A stretch of 64,000 nt of DNA from Xiphophorus maculatus (taxonomy: Eukaryota; Chordata; Actinopteri; Cyprinodontiformes; Poeciliidae), in contig NC_036445.1 in assembly GCF_002775205.1 (NCBI RefSeq), forward strand, positions 1,508,802-1,572,801, given 5' to 3'. The notes below the pieces were generated by a model. The model did not search any database. It was not told the DNA's origin and worked only from the letters and a program-made list of their open reading frames with translations. Below are positions 39,355-52,521 of this stretch, in pieces (position 1 is the first letter of the stretch; every line of letters begins with the position of its first letter). Position numbers and translations under genes: made by a program.

Positions 39355-42300
39355 ATGTGAGTATTAATGCGGATTCTCTTTTGCGTCCTTTTTTTACAAC
39401 AATGCAAAAAAAAAAAAAAACAACATAAAAGCTAATCCAGATAAATCTTTATTCAGCTCTTAATCATTTGCATGTGTTTTTGACCAAGATAGAATCAAAA
39501 TCTGTGCTGTTTTATTTCACTTTGCTGTGTTTTTTGCTGACGCATGTGAAAATTGTCGTCACATCTCTTAAATTATGTATGGAGTTGGGTTACTGCCACA
39601 GCTAATCCTTCAGGGATTTAAACCGAGTTGGTTTTATGATGTTGCATCCCAAAAATCATCTTATTAAACTATTTAAATTAGCATTATTTTTTGTTTGCTT
39701 GACTCAGAAGCGGAGTTATTGGAAACAATGTGCAATAATAATAATAATGACATTTATCTTCTTCTTGGGACCATTTGGAAATTTTCAAAGATTGTAATTT
39801 ATTTATTTATTTATTTATTTATTATTCCCTGAGAAGCAGAGGCGCTCCTGAAGGGGGCGGATTCCCGGGAAGGCAACGACCAACCTTGTTAAATTGCTGA
39901 CCATCCCCACTGGCTCTACAGACATAGTATTATTTATTAATATTAAAATAAAATTGGAGAAAACACATTTCATTGAATTTAAGTATCTATTTATTTATTT
40001 CTGTGTCCTTCTGCCACCTTTAAATATATATCACTATTTTTCGGTTCTGCTCTCCCACCCACTTCCCTGTACTTGTAAATAATAAATGACAACAGCAAAA
40101 TAAAATTCCTGAAGTTCTGTCAAAATGTGACTTTTTGGTTTTGATGTCTCCCACAACAATATTAGTGGCCCCCATCTGACCTGCCCTATACAAACTTTCT
40201 GGAGCCGCCCCTGCTGAGCTGTGACTTTTATTCCCAGCAGCTCCCTCTCTTTGTGGAGTTTGTTTGATCAGTTTTTAATCTTGCTCCTGTTTTTTTCTTG
40301 CCTTCTTATTTTTCTGCCTTCCCTTTTTTCTTCTCTCTCTTTTCATTAAGACGGTGTATCAAAGTTTACTACTAGAAATCACATTTTCTCTTTTGTTCCT
40401 CAACTAAACAAATCCTCAAGCTTTTTTTTCAGATATAAATTTATAATTTATTTTACAACGTATTTTATAAGACTGCTCCTTTTTTAAAATCCCTCTCTCT
40501 CTTTTTTTTTTGGTCCACTTTTTGAGTTATTTTGTTATGCAGTTGCCATTTTTCAGGGCTTTAAACATGAAAAACATTACATCTACTATACATTTAGGAA
40601 AACGTGACATTTCGTGCAAAATATTGCATTTATTGCAGAAAATCCAAAAGCTCAAGTTCTTCTCCCTGATCCATGGGAGCTTAGCCAATTCATTTTACGG
40701 AGAGTTAAAACCGCTTAAACTGACCAATAATATTACAGGCATCCAGAGTTTTAACACCTAAAATGTAACATTTCTCCATCTACTGCTTTGTGGTTCTGAT
40801 ATGGTGATGATTGTGGCTGAATGCGTTATAGAGCTCAATGTCTGTTGTTGTTCACTGTTCCATGAACTGAGCTGCTGACGGCATTCTGGCCTATTTTATG
40901 ACTCAGATTTATTCTATGTACTTTAGTTGTTTTCTCAAAACTTTCTCTTGCATAAACCACACATCATTAATCTAACTGAAGAGGTAATAATCACGTTGAT
41001 AATACATGAACTAAGCAGAAACATGGAAGGACTGGTGAAGATGAATGAAAGCTGTGATTGAAAATCTGAGCGATTAAAGTAAATATAGATTTTTCAAGCT
41101 CTTCAGATTCATTATGTGGCACCCACATCAGAATTGAATGATTTAAGTGTTTATTTTTAATGCAGTCTTTCTTTTGTTTTCAGGTCTGCCCCAGATGCTG
41201 CTGCCCCTCCAGCTGCTGGACCTCCAGGCGCTCCTGGCGCCCCTGGTCCAGATGGAGCCCCGGGTGGAGCGCCTCCCGGCCCACCCAACACCAGCAGCAA
41301 CCGCAGGCTTCAGCAGACACAGGCCCAAGTTGAGGAGGTGAGATAAACTAAGATCCCAAACCTGTGCAGCATTACTTTCTTTTTTAATTCAACTGAAATG
41401 TTAAAAGAAATTTAAAAAGCACTCTATGTCTACTCTTTGTTATTATTGGTTCAGAGGAACCAATTTTCCTTCCTCCATCAACCGTTTAATCCTTTCTGTT
41501 TCTGCCAAATGCTGTCTCATTGCCGGCTCTAGGTGGTGGATATCATGAGGGTGAACGTGGACAAGGTTTTGGAAAGGGACCAGAAGCTTTCAGAGTTGGA
41601 TGACAGAGCAGATGCTCTCCAGGCCGGAGCCTCCCAGTTCGAAAGCTGCGCAGCCAAGCTAAAAAACAAGTACTGGTGGAAGAATTGCAAGGTGGGCGCA
41701 TTTAGGTGTCTCATCACAGAGAAACTACTAATGTCTGAGTCAAGCAAATGCCTGCAGGCATTCAGCGTTCTGTTTAGAGGAAGACATTATAATCTGTTAA
41801 TGAGCTGCTGTTGAGGACGGCAATATTCAGGGAAAAATGGAAGAAAGACGTTTGCTACTGAAGAGTTTTACTGAAAACTGGATAGATTACATAAGTAAAC
41901 CATAAAAAATACAAATAGTGTATTGTTTTTGTTTTATTGAGTTGCTCAGGTGGTGTTTTGATCGGTTTTCAGTCAAATTACTAAAGGATTTTGTCTTATT
42001 TTCCTTTTTAACAGATGATGATCATGATGGGCATCATTGGAGTCATTGTGGTTGGAATAATATTCTGTAAGTACAATGTTGCTTTGTTTTAGTAATTTAA
42101 GTTTATGGGATAAGTTAAATTTTCCCTTTTTATTTTAAATAACATACTGTATCTTACTAAAGTACTAAACGTTTTTATAATTTCATGTTAGTCACACATT
42201 TCAATGAATTTTTATTGGGATTTTTGTGACAGACCAACACAAAGTAGTGCTTGATTGAGTAGCATCGGCAATTTACAGGGATAATCAGTCAGATCTATGG

Positions 42301-43773
42301 ATACTGACAGGAAGCACATTTTCATTAGAGAACAAAACAAAACAACTCATGAAACCAAAGTATTTAACTAGTTAAGTGAATATAAAACTGAAACACTGAG
42401 TTCCTAAAACCCCACCTGACTTGAGTTGCTTTTGACCAATAATCAGTGGAACATTGACCAACATATTTTATATATATTGATTATTTTGATGATGGTACTT
42501 GACAAAATGTCATTTTTGCTACTGGTTTCCCAGTTGGTGACTAAATGATGTTTTCATGACTTTTTATTTTTGTGTTTATATTATGTAAAAACATCATTAG
42601 GAATGACAAACTGCCTCGTTTACTTGTAATGTACTTTATAAGTAAATGTGACTGAATGATACACGCAAATGAAAATGGAAAAAAGGCAAAAACTTCACAC
42701 CTTTAACGACTCGAGTCTTGGAGGAAGCAGTGAAGAGGCAAGAGAGAAAAACTGTTGACAGAGCAACTATGAGTAACACGCTCCACAAATCTTCTCTTTA
42801 TGGAAAAGAAGAAAGCCATGTGAAGTCCTGTTTGCAATTTTTCAAAGCCATGTTGGGGTCACAGCAAACATGAACCTTTTAATCCACATGCAAAACACGT
42901 CAGGCGGAAAACAGACAGCTCATTTAACTAAACCGACCACAGCAGTGGCAGCATCATGCTGGAAGGACAGAGAAGCTGGTCGGAGTTGATGAGAAGGTGG
43001 ATGGAAACAAACACTTGGAAATCCTGGATCACAACATGCTAAAAGCTACAAAAGACTTAAGACTGGGGCAAAGGTCCACTTTCTTCCAGAATAAAAATCC
43101 TAAACATTCAACCGGAGTTACTATGGAAATGTTTTGATCGAGGCATATTCATGCATTAGAAGGGCCCAGTCAAAGTCCAGAGCTAAATCCAACTGAGCTG
43201 CTGCAAGATTTAAAAATGAAGCTCAGAGAAGCTCTCCATCAATCAAACTGAGATAAAAAAAAAATCAGATATACCTCAAATATTTATAGCTTCAGCAAAA
43301 GATGGTTCTACAAGTATTAATTCAGACTCGCAAAACACATTTTACATTTTTATGTGTGAAGAAAATTGAAAAGCCATGTGTCATGTTCATGAGGTGATGC
43401 AGCTGTCCTCTCCAAAGGCTCTTTCTGCATGGAGTACTCAGATTTTCTCGTGTCCAGGATGTAACCTGCCTCTCATCAGGTTATACTGGACATACACACC
43501 GTCCCCCTCTGATCGTAGAGCTTAGACAGTGGATGGATGGACATTCACATCACTTCACATCACTCTGCAGTGGTCTCTCACATGAAATCCCAATTATTGC
43601 AGTGTGTGACAACAGATTATATAAGTTACCGTACTGAAGTTGATGTGAATGAACTTTAAAGATAAATTATTTTAAGTAAAGCTTCTTCACCTTATTTTGC
43701 TTCCCTGATCAATTATCCATTAAACTAATGGCTACCTCTTTATCCTTCATTCGCAGTGTACTTCTTCTACTGA
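39355..43773 (+). CDS. vamp1: VAMP1 / synaptobrevin-1, vesicle R-SNARE, 5 exons
   Basis: Exons: 39355-39356 (only A and T of the ATG), 41184-41337, 41533-41691, 42015-42066, 43757-43773; 384 nt, 127 aa. A Pro/Ala/Gly-rich N-terminus (about 1-36) leads into the R-SNARE motif (about 44-104) with [20 protein letters not shown], the zero-layer Arg in [10 protein letters not shown], and [25 protein letters not shown] precedes a single C-terminal TM anchor (106 to the end, YFFY). The NCKMMIM stretch favours VAMP1 over VAMP2 (NLKMMII) and VAMP3. It pairs with syntaxin-1 and SNAP-25 in synaptic vesicle fusion, a role known from the family. Poly(A) signals AATAAATAAA at 45583-45592 imply a 3' UTR of about 1.8 kb. 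A Tc1-like relic fills part of the last intron. Confidence 0.96.
39798..39826. repeat. (ATTT)n microsatellite in vamp1 intron 1
   Basis: Seven or so tandem TTTA/ATTT units. Confidence 0.85.
42185..43390 (+). mobile_element. Near full-length Tc1-like transposon relic in vamp1 intron 4
   Basis: The left end has TTTTTATTGGGATTTTTGTG ACAGACCAACACAAAGTAG, the inverted terminal region of the Tc1-like family. The interior has AGTGGCAGCATCATGCTGG, GACTTAAGACTGGGGCAAAG and GGCCCAGTCAAAGTCCAGAG. The right end has TTTTTATGTGTGAAG and a decayed terminal repeat. At about 1.2 kb it is the most complete of the Tc1-like copies here, but its transposase frame is not open. Confidence 0.8.
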
Positions 43774-45610
43774 GCGCCTTCCATCATCACAGATGAACTC
43801 AAACCTAAGGAAAACATTACAGGGGAGAGGAAAAAATGAAGCGCCACTCCTCCCTTCTATCAGCCTTTCTCCTCTTCACACAGTCTTCCATTGAACCATC
43901 CTGCACCCAAACAGTCGTGTTCCTACGTATGTGTTTCTGCTCTCTTCGTGCCCCTTTCTCCACCTTCTTCCTTGCTGCTTTCTCTCAGTCTTCCTCCATG
44001 AGGTCTCACTCACTCTCTCCAGCCTCTGCACCTCATGCATTATTGAAGGTTGCAGCGGGCGGACGGAAACAGGGAGGAGAAAAAGAAAGAAGAAGGGAGA
44101 AAGCAAACAGAGCTCAGAGAAATATAAGTGAAGATTGAACAACAGTTTGCGGTCTTTCTACTCCAGATACGCCAACGCTTGATCATGAAATTTTTGTTTT
44201 AAAGAGACCTACATTTGTACATTGATACCGACATGCCAAACTAATACCCTCCTTTCATCATAAAGCTTGTTACTAACATGTTAGATTAGGACTCAAATCA
44301 TTTCTGTTGTTTTTCCACGTGTGCAATTGTGATCCGCCACTCTGCAGCTTTTACCCAATAGGATTTCACCAGTAATTTATTCCATTTCCTGTTCAACTTT
44401 CTCTCACATAAGTCTCAAACTTCTGCAGGGATGATAAGAAAGGAGAAATGCAAAAAAGGGAAAAAAGTCTCTGTGAAACGTTAAGCCAAAAAGAGGTGAT
44501 TCAGGAAAAAGAAGTAGGAGTTTAGCAGCATATTTCCCTGCATAAATACATGCAACCTGAGTCATAACCTCCAGGCAGAAAGTGATGAGTCAGTTTTGTG
44601 ATTTTTCTATCTTAGCTGATGGTAATAGAGTCATGTACACAGAAAGGCACATGAAGCAGCTACTGACAGACAATCTGCACGCCTAAAGGACCGGAGGAAG
44701 GCCTCCCCACTCTGAATGGACAGTCGCAGCCATAGACAGATGAATGTGTAGCGTCGCATTTTGAGCAACCTTCTGTTAAGAGCAGAGGAGTTGGAGTGTT
44801 TGTTGTTCTCAGAGAGCAGGAGAATGAGAGAGGACAGAATGAGGATCTCCCAGAGCCGCCAGGCTTCCCCCCCTTCACTCACATAAAACCAGACTCATCT
44901 GTCACCTGCAGTACGATAACAGCCAGTAAGAGGCATTCGTTTCTAACCTGCATGGCAAACAGTATCCATATTCGTGTGACCTGTGTATCTGCCATTTCTT
45001 AATCTTACTGCCGATTGTATATTTTCTTTCCTTAGTGGTTTCAAGGACCTGTGTATAATGTCTTTCTGATCCGATACGTACTGCTTATGCAATGCGCAAT
45101 GCAACAATGCTCACGAGTTTGCAAAAATGTGTCACTTGCTTTGAACAGAAAAAAAAACATAATCCTCAAGGACTGCAACCAACCGCTACTGTAGTAAATC
45201 ATTTTAGGAATCACATAGAGCTAATATAGGAGAACCACTGTATATACATCCAAGTTTATGCTCCTGAAAATGTGTTTATATCAATTCCTTTAGGTTTTAG
45301 GAGACTGTTCGTTATTCGTGGAACTCATTTTCCTTTCTCTGAACTGATTTTGAAAGTTGTGAAAAGAGTAAATACAAAGAAATTCATGAGAACAATGGAG
45401 TAATGCATAACTGTAGCACTAAGCTCTAATGATCTGCTGATATTGTGCAACAATATTAACAGGTGATCATCATACGAATAGAGAAGAGATTATGTTTTGT
45501 GAATTGAACATAGGATGAGATGCAAATGAATTTAGCAAAAACAAAAAAAGTCAAATGCATGTTTACCATTTTTGCTGATGCCAATAAATAAATCATGAAC
45601 TGAACTGCAT
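43774..45610 (+). other. vamp1: vamp1 3' UTR
   Basis: Inferred from the absence of any other gene and from AATAAATAAA at 45583-45592. The small frames inside (for example 43836-44138) show no family motif. Confidence 0.6.
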
Positions 45611-47040
45611 CAATCTGTTTTCTGACTCTCCTCATGATTCTTCTAAACAGAAAAGGCTAAAACTCACTGATCAGCCTTCACATGTGAAGTCAGTGAGAAA
45701 AAGCTGAAAACTGATCAGTGAGCTCCGGCCTCCTGCACATTTAAATCCATAAAGCCTGGACACGATGATAATTATGTTCAGTATTAATGTTTGCAGTTCT
45801 CAAAAGTAGTTCCTAGTAGTACTTGAAATAGTAATTTCAATTAGTAGTTATCAATCAATCAACTTATTGATAACTACAAATATTTTTCTGAAATGAGTAA
45901 ATTAGCAAGTTAAGTTTTTTTTGTCTCTTAGTAAATCATTTTAATCTACTTTCATACTCTACCCCAACTTTAACTCAAGTTGTAAAACAAACTAAAAAAG
46001 CTCTTGATAAGGACAAACAGGCTTAATAATGTTGAGTCATAAAAGTTTTATTTTCAAAGACAAAATAAAGTGAAAAAAGTCAATGTAGGACAAACAAAAA
46101 GACAGAAAAACAATGAACAGCTGCAGCATTTAAAACCACACCATCATAGTGGAAGAACCGTAATTCCTCCATTAATTCCTCCTGAAGTGCAAAGAAAAGT
46201 TGTAAATAAAAAACTCCAATATTTCCTCAGTTTGTACCGCATCTTCCTCCTACTTGTAATTAATTATTGTATTTTGTTCCCACAGTGACCTCCTTTGAAA
46301 CTTAAATGAAGTGGCGTCAATCTCGATATTGTTAGCACTTTGTGGTTCATAATTTAATGTTTACTGACTGACTGACTTTAAATAAAGCTACCGATTCACA
46401 GCCTCATGCAAAAAATATTTACTTCTTGGTTGAATAAAATTACTTTAAATCTATTTTGGTCAAAAGCATAAATAATTTATAGAGCAAAGCCACAATGGAG
46501 CTTAAAAACAAAACCAAAAGAAACCTCAAAGACATAAAAGATTTTAAAGGTTAGACATTCATGTGCCTATAAACGCTATTAAAAGCCATCTAATTTCAAA
46601 GAGACTTACTGCAGGCTGCTGTTTTTGTTGGATTTATACAGATATGAAGTTGAAGTTTAACCCCAGGAGAGATGTGAAATGTCAGATTATTCGTCCCGAT
46701 TGGAAATCTATATTTGAGATTCAGATTGGTCTTCTGGTCAGACAGAAATAATGAAACTTCAGTGGTTCACCTATGAGAAAATGTGTTTTTCCTGCTGAGA
46801 TTATCAGTATATCACAGCAAAAAGAAATTCAAGATCCAAGGTTGCTTGGTGCATCATGACAAGAAAGAAAACAATAAAAACGTACAGCAACTGTATGAAA
46901 ATCATTATAAATGAATGTTTCCCACAAATAAAATATTTCAAATTCAGCAGACAACAGCTATAAGACCTGAACATGTTTACCCTTACAGAAAAAAAAATCA
47001 TTCAAGGCTCAGCTTCAAGTTACGGTGACCAGAGAGTCAC
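45611..47040. other. Intergenic and tapbpl 3' UTR
   Basis: Convergent interval between vamp1 (+) and tapbpl (-). A minus-strand AATAAA at about 46047-46052 could end tapbpl with a 1-kb 3' UTR. No exon or clear repeat was recognised. Confidence 0.45.
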
Positions 47041-50000
47041 TTATTTCATGACCTGATAGAAGAAGAGAACAGTGACAACGAGGAACCCGAGAACCCACCA
47101 ATAGGAATCTGTAGAGAGAATACACACAGTAAGAATTGTTTTAAAGACAGGAGACAAATGTGCAAAAACATAAAGGCTTTAATCAATGTTATTGAATTAG
47201 GTGGAAATTTACTGAGATATATAGTTTGATTCTTTGGAAATATGATCAAGTGACAAAAAAGTAAAGTTTTAATCTTGGAGAGAAGGTTTGTGAGTTTTTT
47301 TCTTGCACTAAAACAATCCGAACAGCCTGTCAGAGAACTGACAGTTGTTTTATGCTTCTGTTTGACGTTAAAAAAAAAAATTTCATCCTTAGATTAACAA
47401 GTTAATGAAATCACACAGCATTTTGTTCAAACGTTTTTCCTATTTGACAAAGAAACATACCTGGTTGGGCAGGTTCGACTACTATACTGATGTGGAGCGG
47501 ATCGTCCAGAGCTGGGTGGGTCACCCTGCAGGTGATCTTGGTTCCTGGAGAAAAACTCGGGAGAATGGTTACATGGGAGGACAGGGTAAACGTCCCGTCC
47601 CCGTGCTGCCGATGACTGCTCAGAGAGCCCTGGTTCGGAAAGAGTTTTGGCTCCGTTTCCGTTGGAGGAAGGAAAAACCATTCCATCTGAAAGGCAAGGA
47701 ATAAAGAGCAGAAAATTATGACCTGTAATCAGGCGACAGATCTTTTTTATTGGCTCACTTGGTGTTCGTTGAAGAACAAAATGCAACAAACTGCTGGATG
47801 AAGAGGATTGTGCATTTTTATTAGTTGTGCACTTGAAACTAAAGATTTTTTTTCTTGATTTATAAAACATAAAGCTGCTTCTGGTCAAGAAAAATCAAGG
47901 TATTTTAAAGAAGATCTTTTTTTAAGATAATGAAGTGTTTTTATTCTTCAATAGCATCATCTTCAATCATCATCATCATCGTCATCAATCTGCCAAGTCA
48001 GTTTATATGACAAACTTTTTAAGGAAGCGATTTTTATTTATTTTTATTCATTTTGAAGTGAAAAAAAAACTGATTAGTTTCATTGAAAGTATGAGGATTT
48101 GTTTTTTATCCACAAACGTTCTGTTTTATGGTAAATTCATGATGAGGAACACAAGGGGGCGCCATACTTCCATCCAAGTATCTAATCGAGGTAGTCTGTC
48201 AAAACACAACTAATTATTATCAACTAATTAGCACCAAGCTTTAAAATGAAAATATTATAATTGCACCAACTCTCACTGGAAAAAAAAAACCTAACCTATA
48301 AAATGTTTACATTTATTCTCTGGATTAAAGAAATCTCATATTTGTTCCTTTTTTAAAAATGCAAATAATATATTCAGAACTTCTATTTTCCCTGAAGTAA
48401 AAATACTGCACACTTAAAATAATTTGTCCGCAGATTTCAATGTTGAGCATTGTTTGTTTTTCTTTGTTTGGTCACACTGACGCTGGCATAGTCAGTGAAA
48501 GGTTAAATTAAGTTGTAGTTTCATCTCTGTGCAGGAGTTTTGTCCAATAATTAGGGATTTATTTGTGAGATTTTTCTATTGTTTCGAGCTGGGGGGAAAA
48601 TAGCAGCGTTGGTGTATAATGTTTTACATCTATCTGAGTTACTTGATAAGACAACACAATAATAAATCTTTGAACAGCAAAAAGGAAATTAAAATTGAGC
48701 TTTTATCACTTCATTCTAATTTGCATTTAATTATTATCTCTCTGATAAAAGGAAACTTTAGGTTTTTTGCAGGTTATTTCAAAGGGTGCTAATATAGCAA
48801 ATTTAATAATTACATCTAAAAACAGAGCTACTGACCTGTGCATCTAATGGATAGTATTTAGCACAATGACAGCTCAGTGTTTGTGGAGAATTTTTATTCA
48901 GAACCAGCTTCTCCTCCGACAGAGAAACCTGCGGCGGTTCTGGGGAGAAAATCAACAAGAGGGAAAAGTTACAAAATAATCAAAAAATTGACTTTAATAG
49001 ATGCTTAAAATAACAGTAAGATCAGAATAGAGGAAAAACCTACGAATGATATGGAGCTGAATGACCTGCTGGGCGTGGAAATGACCCAGATTGACGGTGC
49101 AGATGTAGGTTCCTTCATCGATGACCTTCAGCTGAGTCAGACTCATAGAGACGTTTCCCTCACTGAGGAGCAGAGCAGCGTCCACACTGGAGCCATTCCT
49201 CTCACCATGAACTGAGCACAGAAAATCAGACACAGATATGACAACTCTACAAAGTTATCCTCTCAGCGTTAAAGGGACAAACATGTATCTGGAGATTTAG
49301 GTGGAAATAATTTTTTTATTTTAACACTGAATAACGTTTTTGTCTTCAAAACTCCCAGATCCTTCCTTTGCTGTGTCATTATGAATGTTTTTTTTTTTAG
49401 TTTGCAGTAAGACTCAGAATTTATTTGTTATACCTTTATACAATATTCATTTATTGCCGCTATTTTGCATTTCTATTGAAAGTAAAAGCTTTAAGATTAG
49501 TTCAATATTATCCTGTGAGTCTACAGGAGTTCCTAGAAGTCTTTTAACATTTTTTGTCTTTGCGAAGAGTTGTGTGAGGTGATAGTAATAAATATTCAGG
49601 TAGATGCAATATGCTGCTTCACCACAACAAAATCTGCATGCATATCAGAAAACGTTTAAGATTTATGAATGCTAATATGTTTCTAGAAGCAGTGGACTGA
49701 TTTCAATGCACAGACCAGCAAGGCAACATGCAATTAACTACGCCTTCTTGATATAAATTCATTTCTACAACACTCACTGTAAAATCTGTTGGTAGAACTT
49801 CATGTTAATACGATACAATGAGTTGTCAGCGTGTTACAGCTATACCATCTGTGCTCCTATATATAATATCTAATAAAACCTTTAAAAAGCATTTGCATAA
49901 AAATAAAAATATATATAAAACAGAGATATTATTCTTTTTATAAAGTACATTTTAAAAAAACTCATAAATGTAGAATCCTTAACTTATCTTATTATTATTT

Positions 50001-52454
50001 ATACAATTTATGATAAAGTTTTTATAAACAAATCCCTTATGGGGCCTGTTTATTCTTGTTAATACTCGCCTACAGTGGCCTCTTCTGTGTCGTCCAGTTT
50101 TGTCTTCATTTCAAGAACTTTCCTGCCTCTCCCTCTGTGCTGCAGACGCCATTCCAGGCCCACGTCTGGTGCTAACGGCGTCTCCTCCTGCTTGAAGCCG
50201 CAGTTGAGGAGAACATCTCCTCTCAGAGGAGCAGATACAGAATTTATGTCGGAAAACACCAGGAATATTACTGTGACACAAAAAGGCAAAGAAAGCAGGG
50301 AAAATGTTATGAAGAAGATTTTTTATTATTATTATTGGGGTTTTTTTAATTAGATGCAGCCTTGAACTTTGTATTTTACCTTTAGTCAGCAGAGTTCCTG
50401 ACTGGCTGAGAGGTAAACTGAGTTTGCTTTGTGTCAAGGTTGTCTGATCTTTTTCAACTGGTAATGTTTGAAGAATGAGCGATGTGCTGAAGTCAAGTCC
50501 TTCCACGCTGAGGGAAACCATGAAATATGCTGGATCAGAGCTTTCCTGAAGTCCTCGAGGAGTGTAGCGACTTATTTCACACATCACCTCCTGCTCGTTG
50601 CAGTCTGCATGGAGCAACATGCCTGCGTTGGGGATCTCAGGCGATGACACTGGAAGGAAGGAACAAGAAATGTTGAGCACAAACTGAGTTGATTTTACAG
50701 TAACTGAGCTGATTTTACAGTGACTGAGGTTGAGGTGTGTAGATAATAAACAGACACCTTTGTTCTCAAACAGGATGAGGTCTGGATCAGGGACCGAGGG
50801 CGGGACAAATGGAGTCAGTGTGTCAAGGGATTCATCAGGTCCCACTGGGACGTCTCGAAGGACGAGAGTGGCTGGAGTTCGGGAGAAGAGAGAGCCGCCC
50901 CCCATTCCACCCATTCCGACTCCCTCCTCCACCAGAGAGCAGGAAAGAACGACGTCTGCACCCCCATCAGCTGGAAGACAAACATAAAAACACAACTTTG
51001 AAGCTCATAAGTTTTTCAGTTTTCATGTAGCGTATTATGTAGTGTAACCTCACATATTTGTTAAAATTATCACTGTCGTGACAGATAATTTGTGAAAATA
51101 TCAAGTTTCTCTCCCAGTTTTAACTGCAGAAATACACCATTCAGTCAGAAACAACCAATCAGAGCCAGGAGGAGGATTTTAGCGCTGTCAATCACTCTCA
51201 TGTACACCCCTTGCTTCTGCAGCTGATTTACCTCAACATAGCCTGCAACAAATGCTAAGGCTAGTTAGCATGGCAGGTAGCATGGCGGAAAAATTGTCTC
51301 ATTTGTTTCTTCGCCATTAGTACATTTAGCAGCAAATACATGAGATTGATTGACAGTGTAAAGACCTCCCTACTGGCTCTGATTGGCTGTTTTTAACTGA
51401 GAATGGTGCATTTATTCAAACGGCAATAGTAGCACAGGGATCTCCCAGGTCACATGTCTCATATTATACTGTCACAAGATGGTGACAGTTTTAACAAATA
51501 TGGAAAAAAAACATATTTTTGTAAAAGTTACATACCAAAAATTACAAAATAAATGTTTTGCAAAGCCACACCAAAACCATCCCAGTATGGCCTCCACTGG
51601 ACTCTCTAAGGAGGGCTGTGAGTGTTAGAGCCTACAGGTTATGTAAGCTGCAAGTCAGATTGTACATGTCAAAGTGGATAACAGGACCCAACAGCAGCAG
51701 ATTCTCCAAAACATCCCACTGCCTCAGTCACCCACATTCTTCCCATAATGGGTCCTGGTGCAAAATGTTCCCCAGGAAAGTGACAAACAAGCACCCAGAC
51801 CACCTGCCTAAAGTGTTTACCTGATAACATATTGTTAACCAGCCTCCAAATTCCACTTTTGTGCTCCATATTTATATATTTATCCACTCTTTTAACATTT
51901 GCAGACTGGAAACAACCCAACAAGAGCTGCAGTTTGCTCGACTCTAACTTACAGACAACCTGATCCTCCTCAAAATCCTTCTGTTTGAAATTTTTTTTTC
52001 TGCTTTCAATACATCAACCTTGAGGATAAAATCTTCATTTGATGTCAAATATATTCCACCCACTAACAGGTGCCAAGAAGATCTTCACCTGTCTTACTCC
52101 CGAATCACTGTGTCAACAACCTTGTTCTGTTTAGTATGCATATTTGTATTCTAATTCTTTTAACATACTTTTTTGTTATGATCGATCTCTTTGCTGCGAG
52201 TTCACCTCCGTAATGAATATTGTTTAATTTTGGAAAAATAAACAAATTAGTTTCTAATAACACATTTAAACAAAAATAACACCGTTTTTTAAAGTTAGGG
52301 GATGCCCAATAAAATGCTAATGACGAGAATAAAACCTGTGAGCAGATTCAAGAAAACGTTTTCTCTTTGCTATTTACGATCATTTGTTTGAATACGAATA
52401 TGTCTTACCATTAACGAACGTCAAAAACCATCCGATAAATATTACTCCAATCAT
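47041..52454 (-). CDS. tapbpl: TAPBPL / TAPBPR, MHC class I peptide editor, 8 exons
   Basis: Exons: 52454-52409, 50970-50758, 50649-50380, 50270-50070, 49211-49044, 48939-48836, 47686-47461, 47108-47041; 1296 nt, 431 aa. A signal peptide (MIGVIFIGWFLTFVNG) is followed by the tapasin-type N-terminal domain, with LLHADCNEQEVMCEISRY almost as in human TAPBPL. Then come the Ig-V domain (VLLNCGF...LEWRLQHRGRG...DEGTYICTV), the Ig-C domain (LSCHCAKYYPLDAQ...ITCRVTHPALDDP) and a TM anchor (about 412-428) with a tail of only a few residues ending VMK. No KKxx ER-retrieval signal is seen, as in human TAPBPR. The family stabilises peptide-receptive class I molecules and exchanges their peptides; that function is inferred. 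Exon 4 uses a GC donor (50069-50068). Tapasin itself is excluded by the TAPBPR-specific motifs and tail. Confidence 0.95.
50680..50731. repeat. 20-bp tandem duplication in tapbpl intron 2
   Basis: AACTGAGTTGATTTTACAGT is followed directly by AACTGAGCTGATTTTACAGT and a partial third unit. Confidence 0.7.
51053..51502. mobile_element. Palindromic MITE in tapbpl intron 1
   Basis: Ends are CATATTTGTTAAAA and TTTTAACAAATATG, perfect 14-bp inverted repeats. Inner segments are also inverted: AACCAATCAGAGCCAG against CTGGCTCTGATTGG, and ATACACCATTC against GAATGGTGCATT. The whole 450 bp can therefore fold back. No coding capacity is visible. Confidence 0.8.
51540..52250. other. Unassigned sequence in tapbpl intron 1
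   Basis: An open frame at 51558-51824 (+) has no recognised motif, no matching splice partner and runs antisense to tapbpl. The segment may be an old unclassified repeat. Confidence 0.3.
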
Positions 52455-52509
52455 CTTCAAGGAGCAGAAGGTCCGTGTTTTATTAAAAATGAAATAAAAG
52501 AATAATGCA

Positions 52510-52521
52510 CTTTCACTTTTG
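52510..52521 (-). promoter_or_regulatory. IRF/ISRE-type element near tapbpl start
   Basis: Minus strand reads CAAAAGTGAAAG, 56 bp upstream of the tapbpl ATG. A second copy of AAAAGTGAAAGT is on the plus strand at 52732-52743. AAGTGAAA is the IRF-binding core, so interferon response is plausible. Confidence 0.5.

Noticed and set aside
51558-51824. Antisense gene in tapbpl intron 1
   Set aside because: No recognised motif and no splice partners; more likely old repeat sequence.
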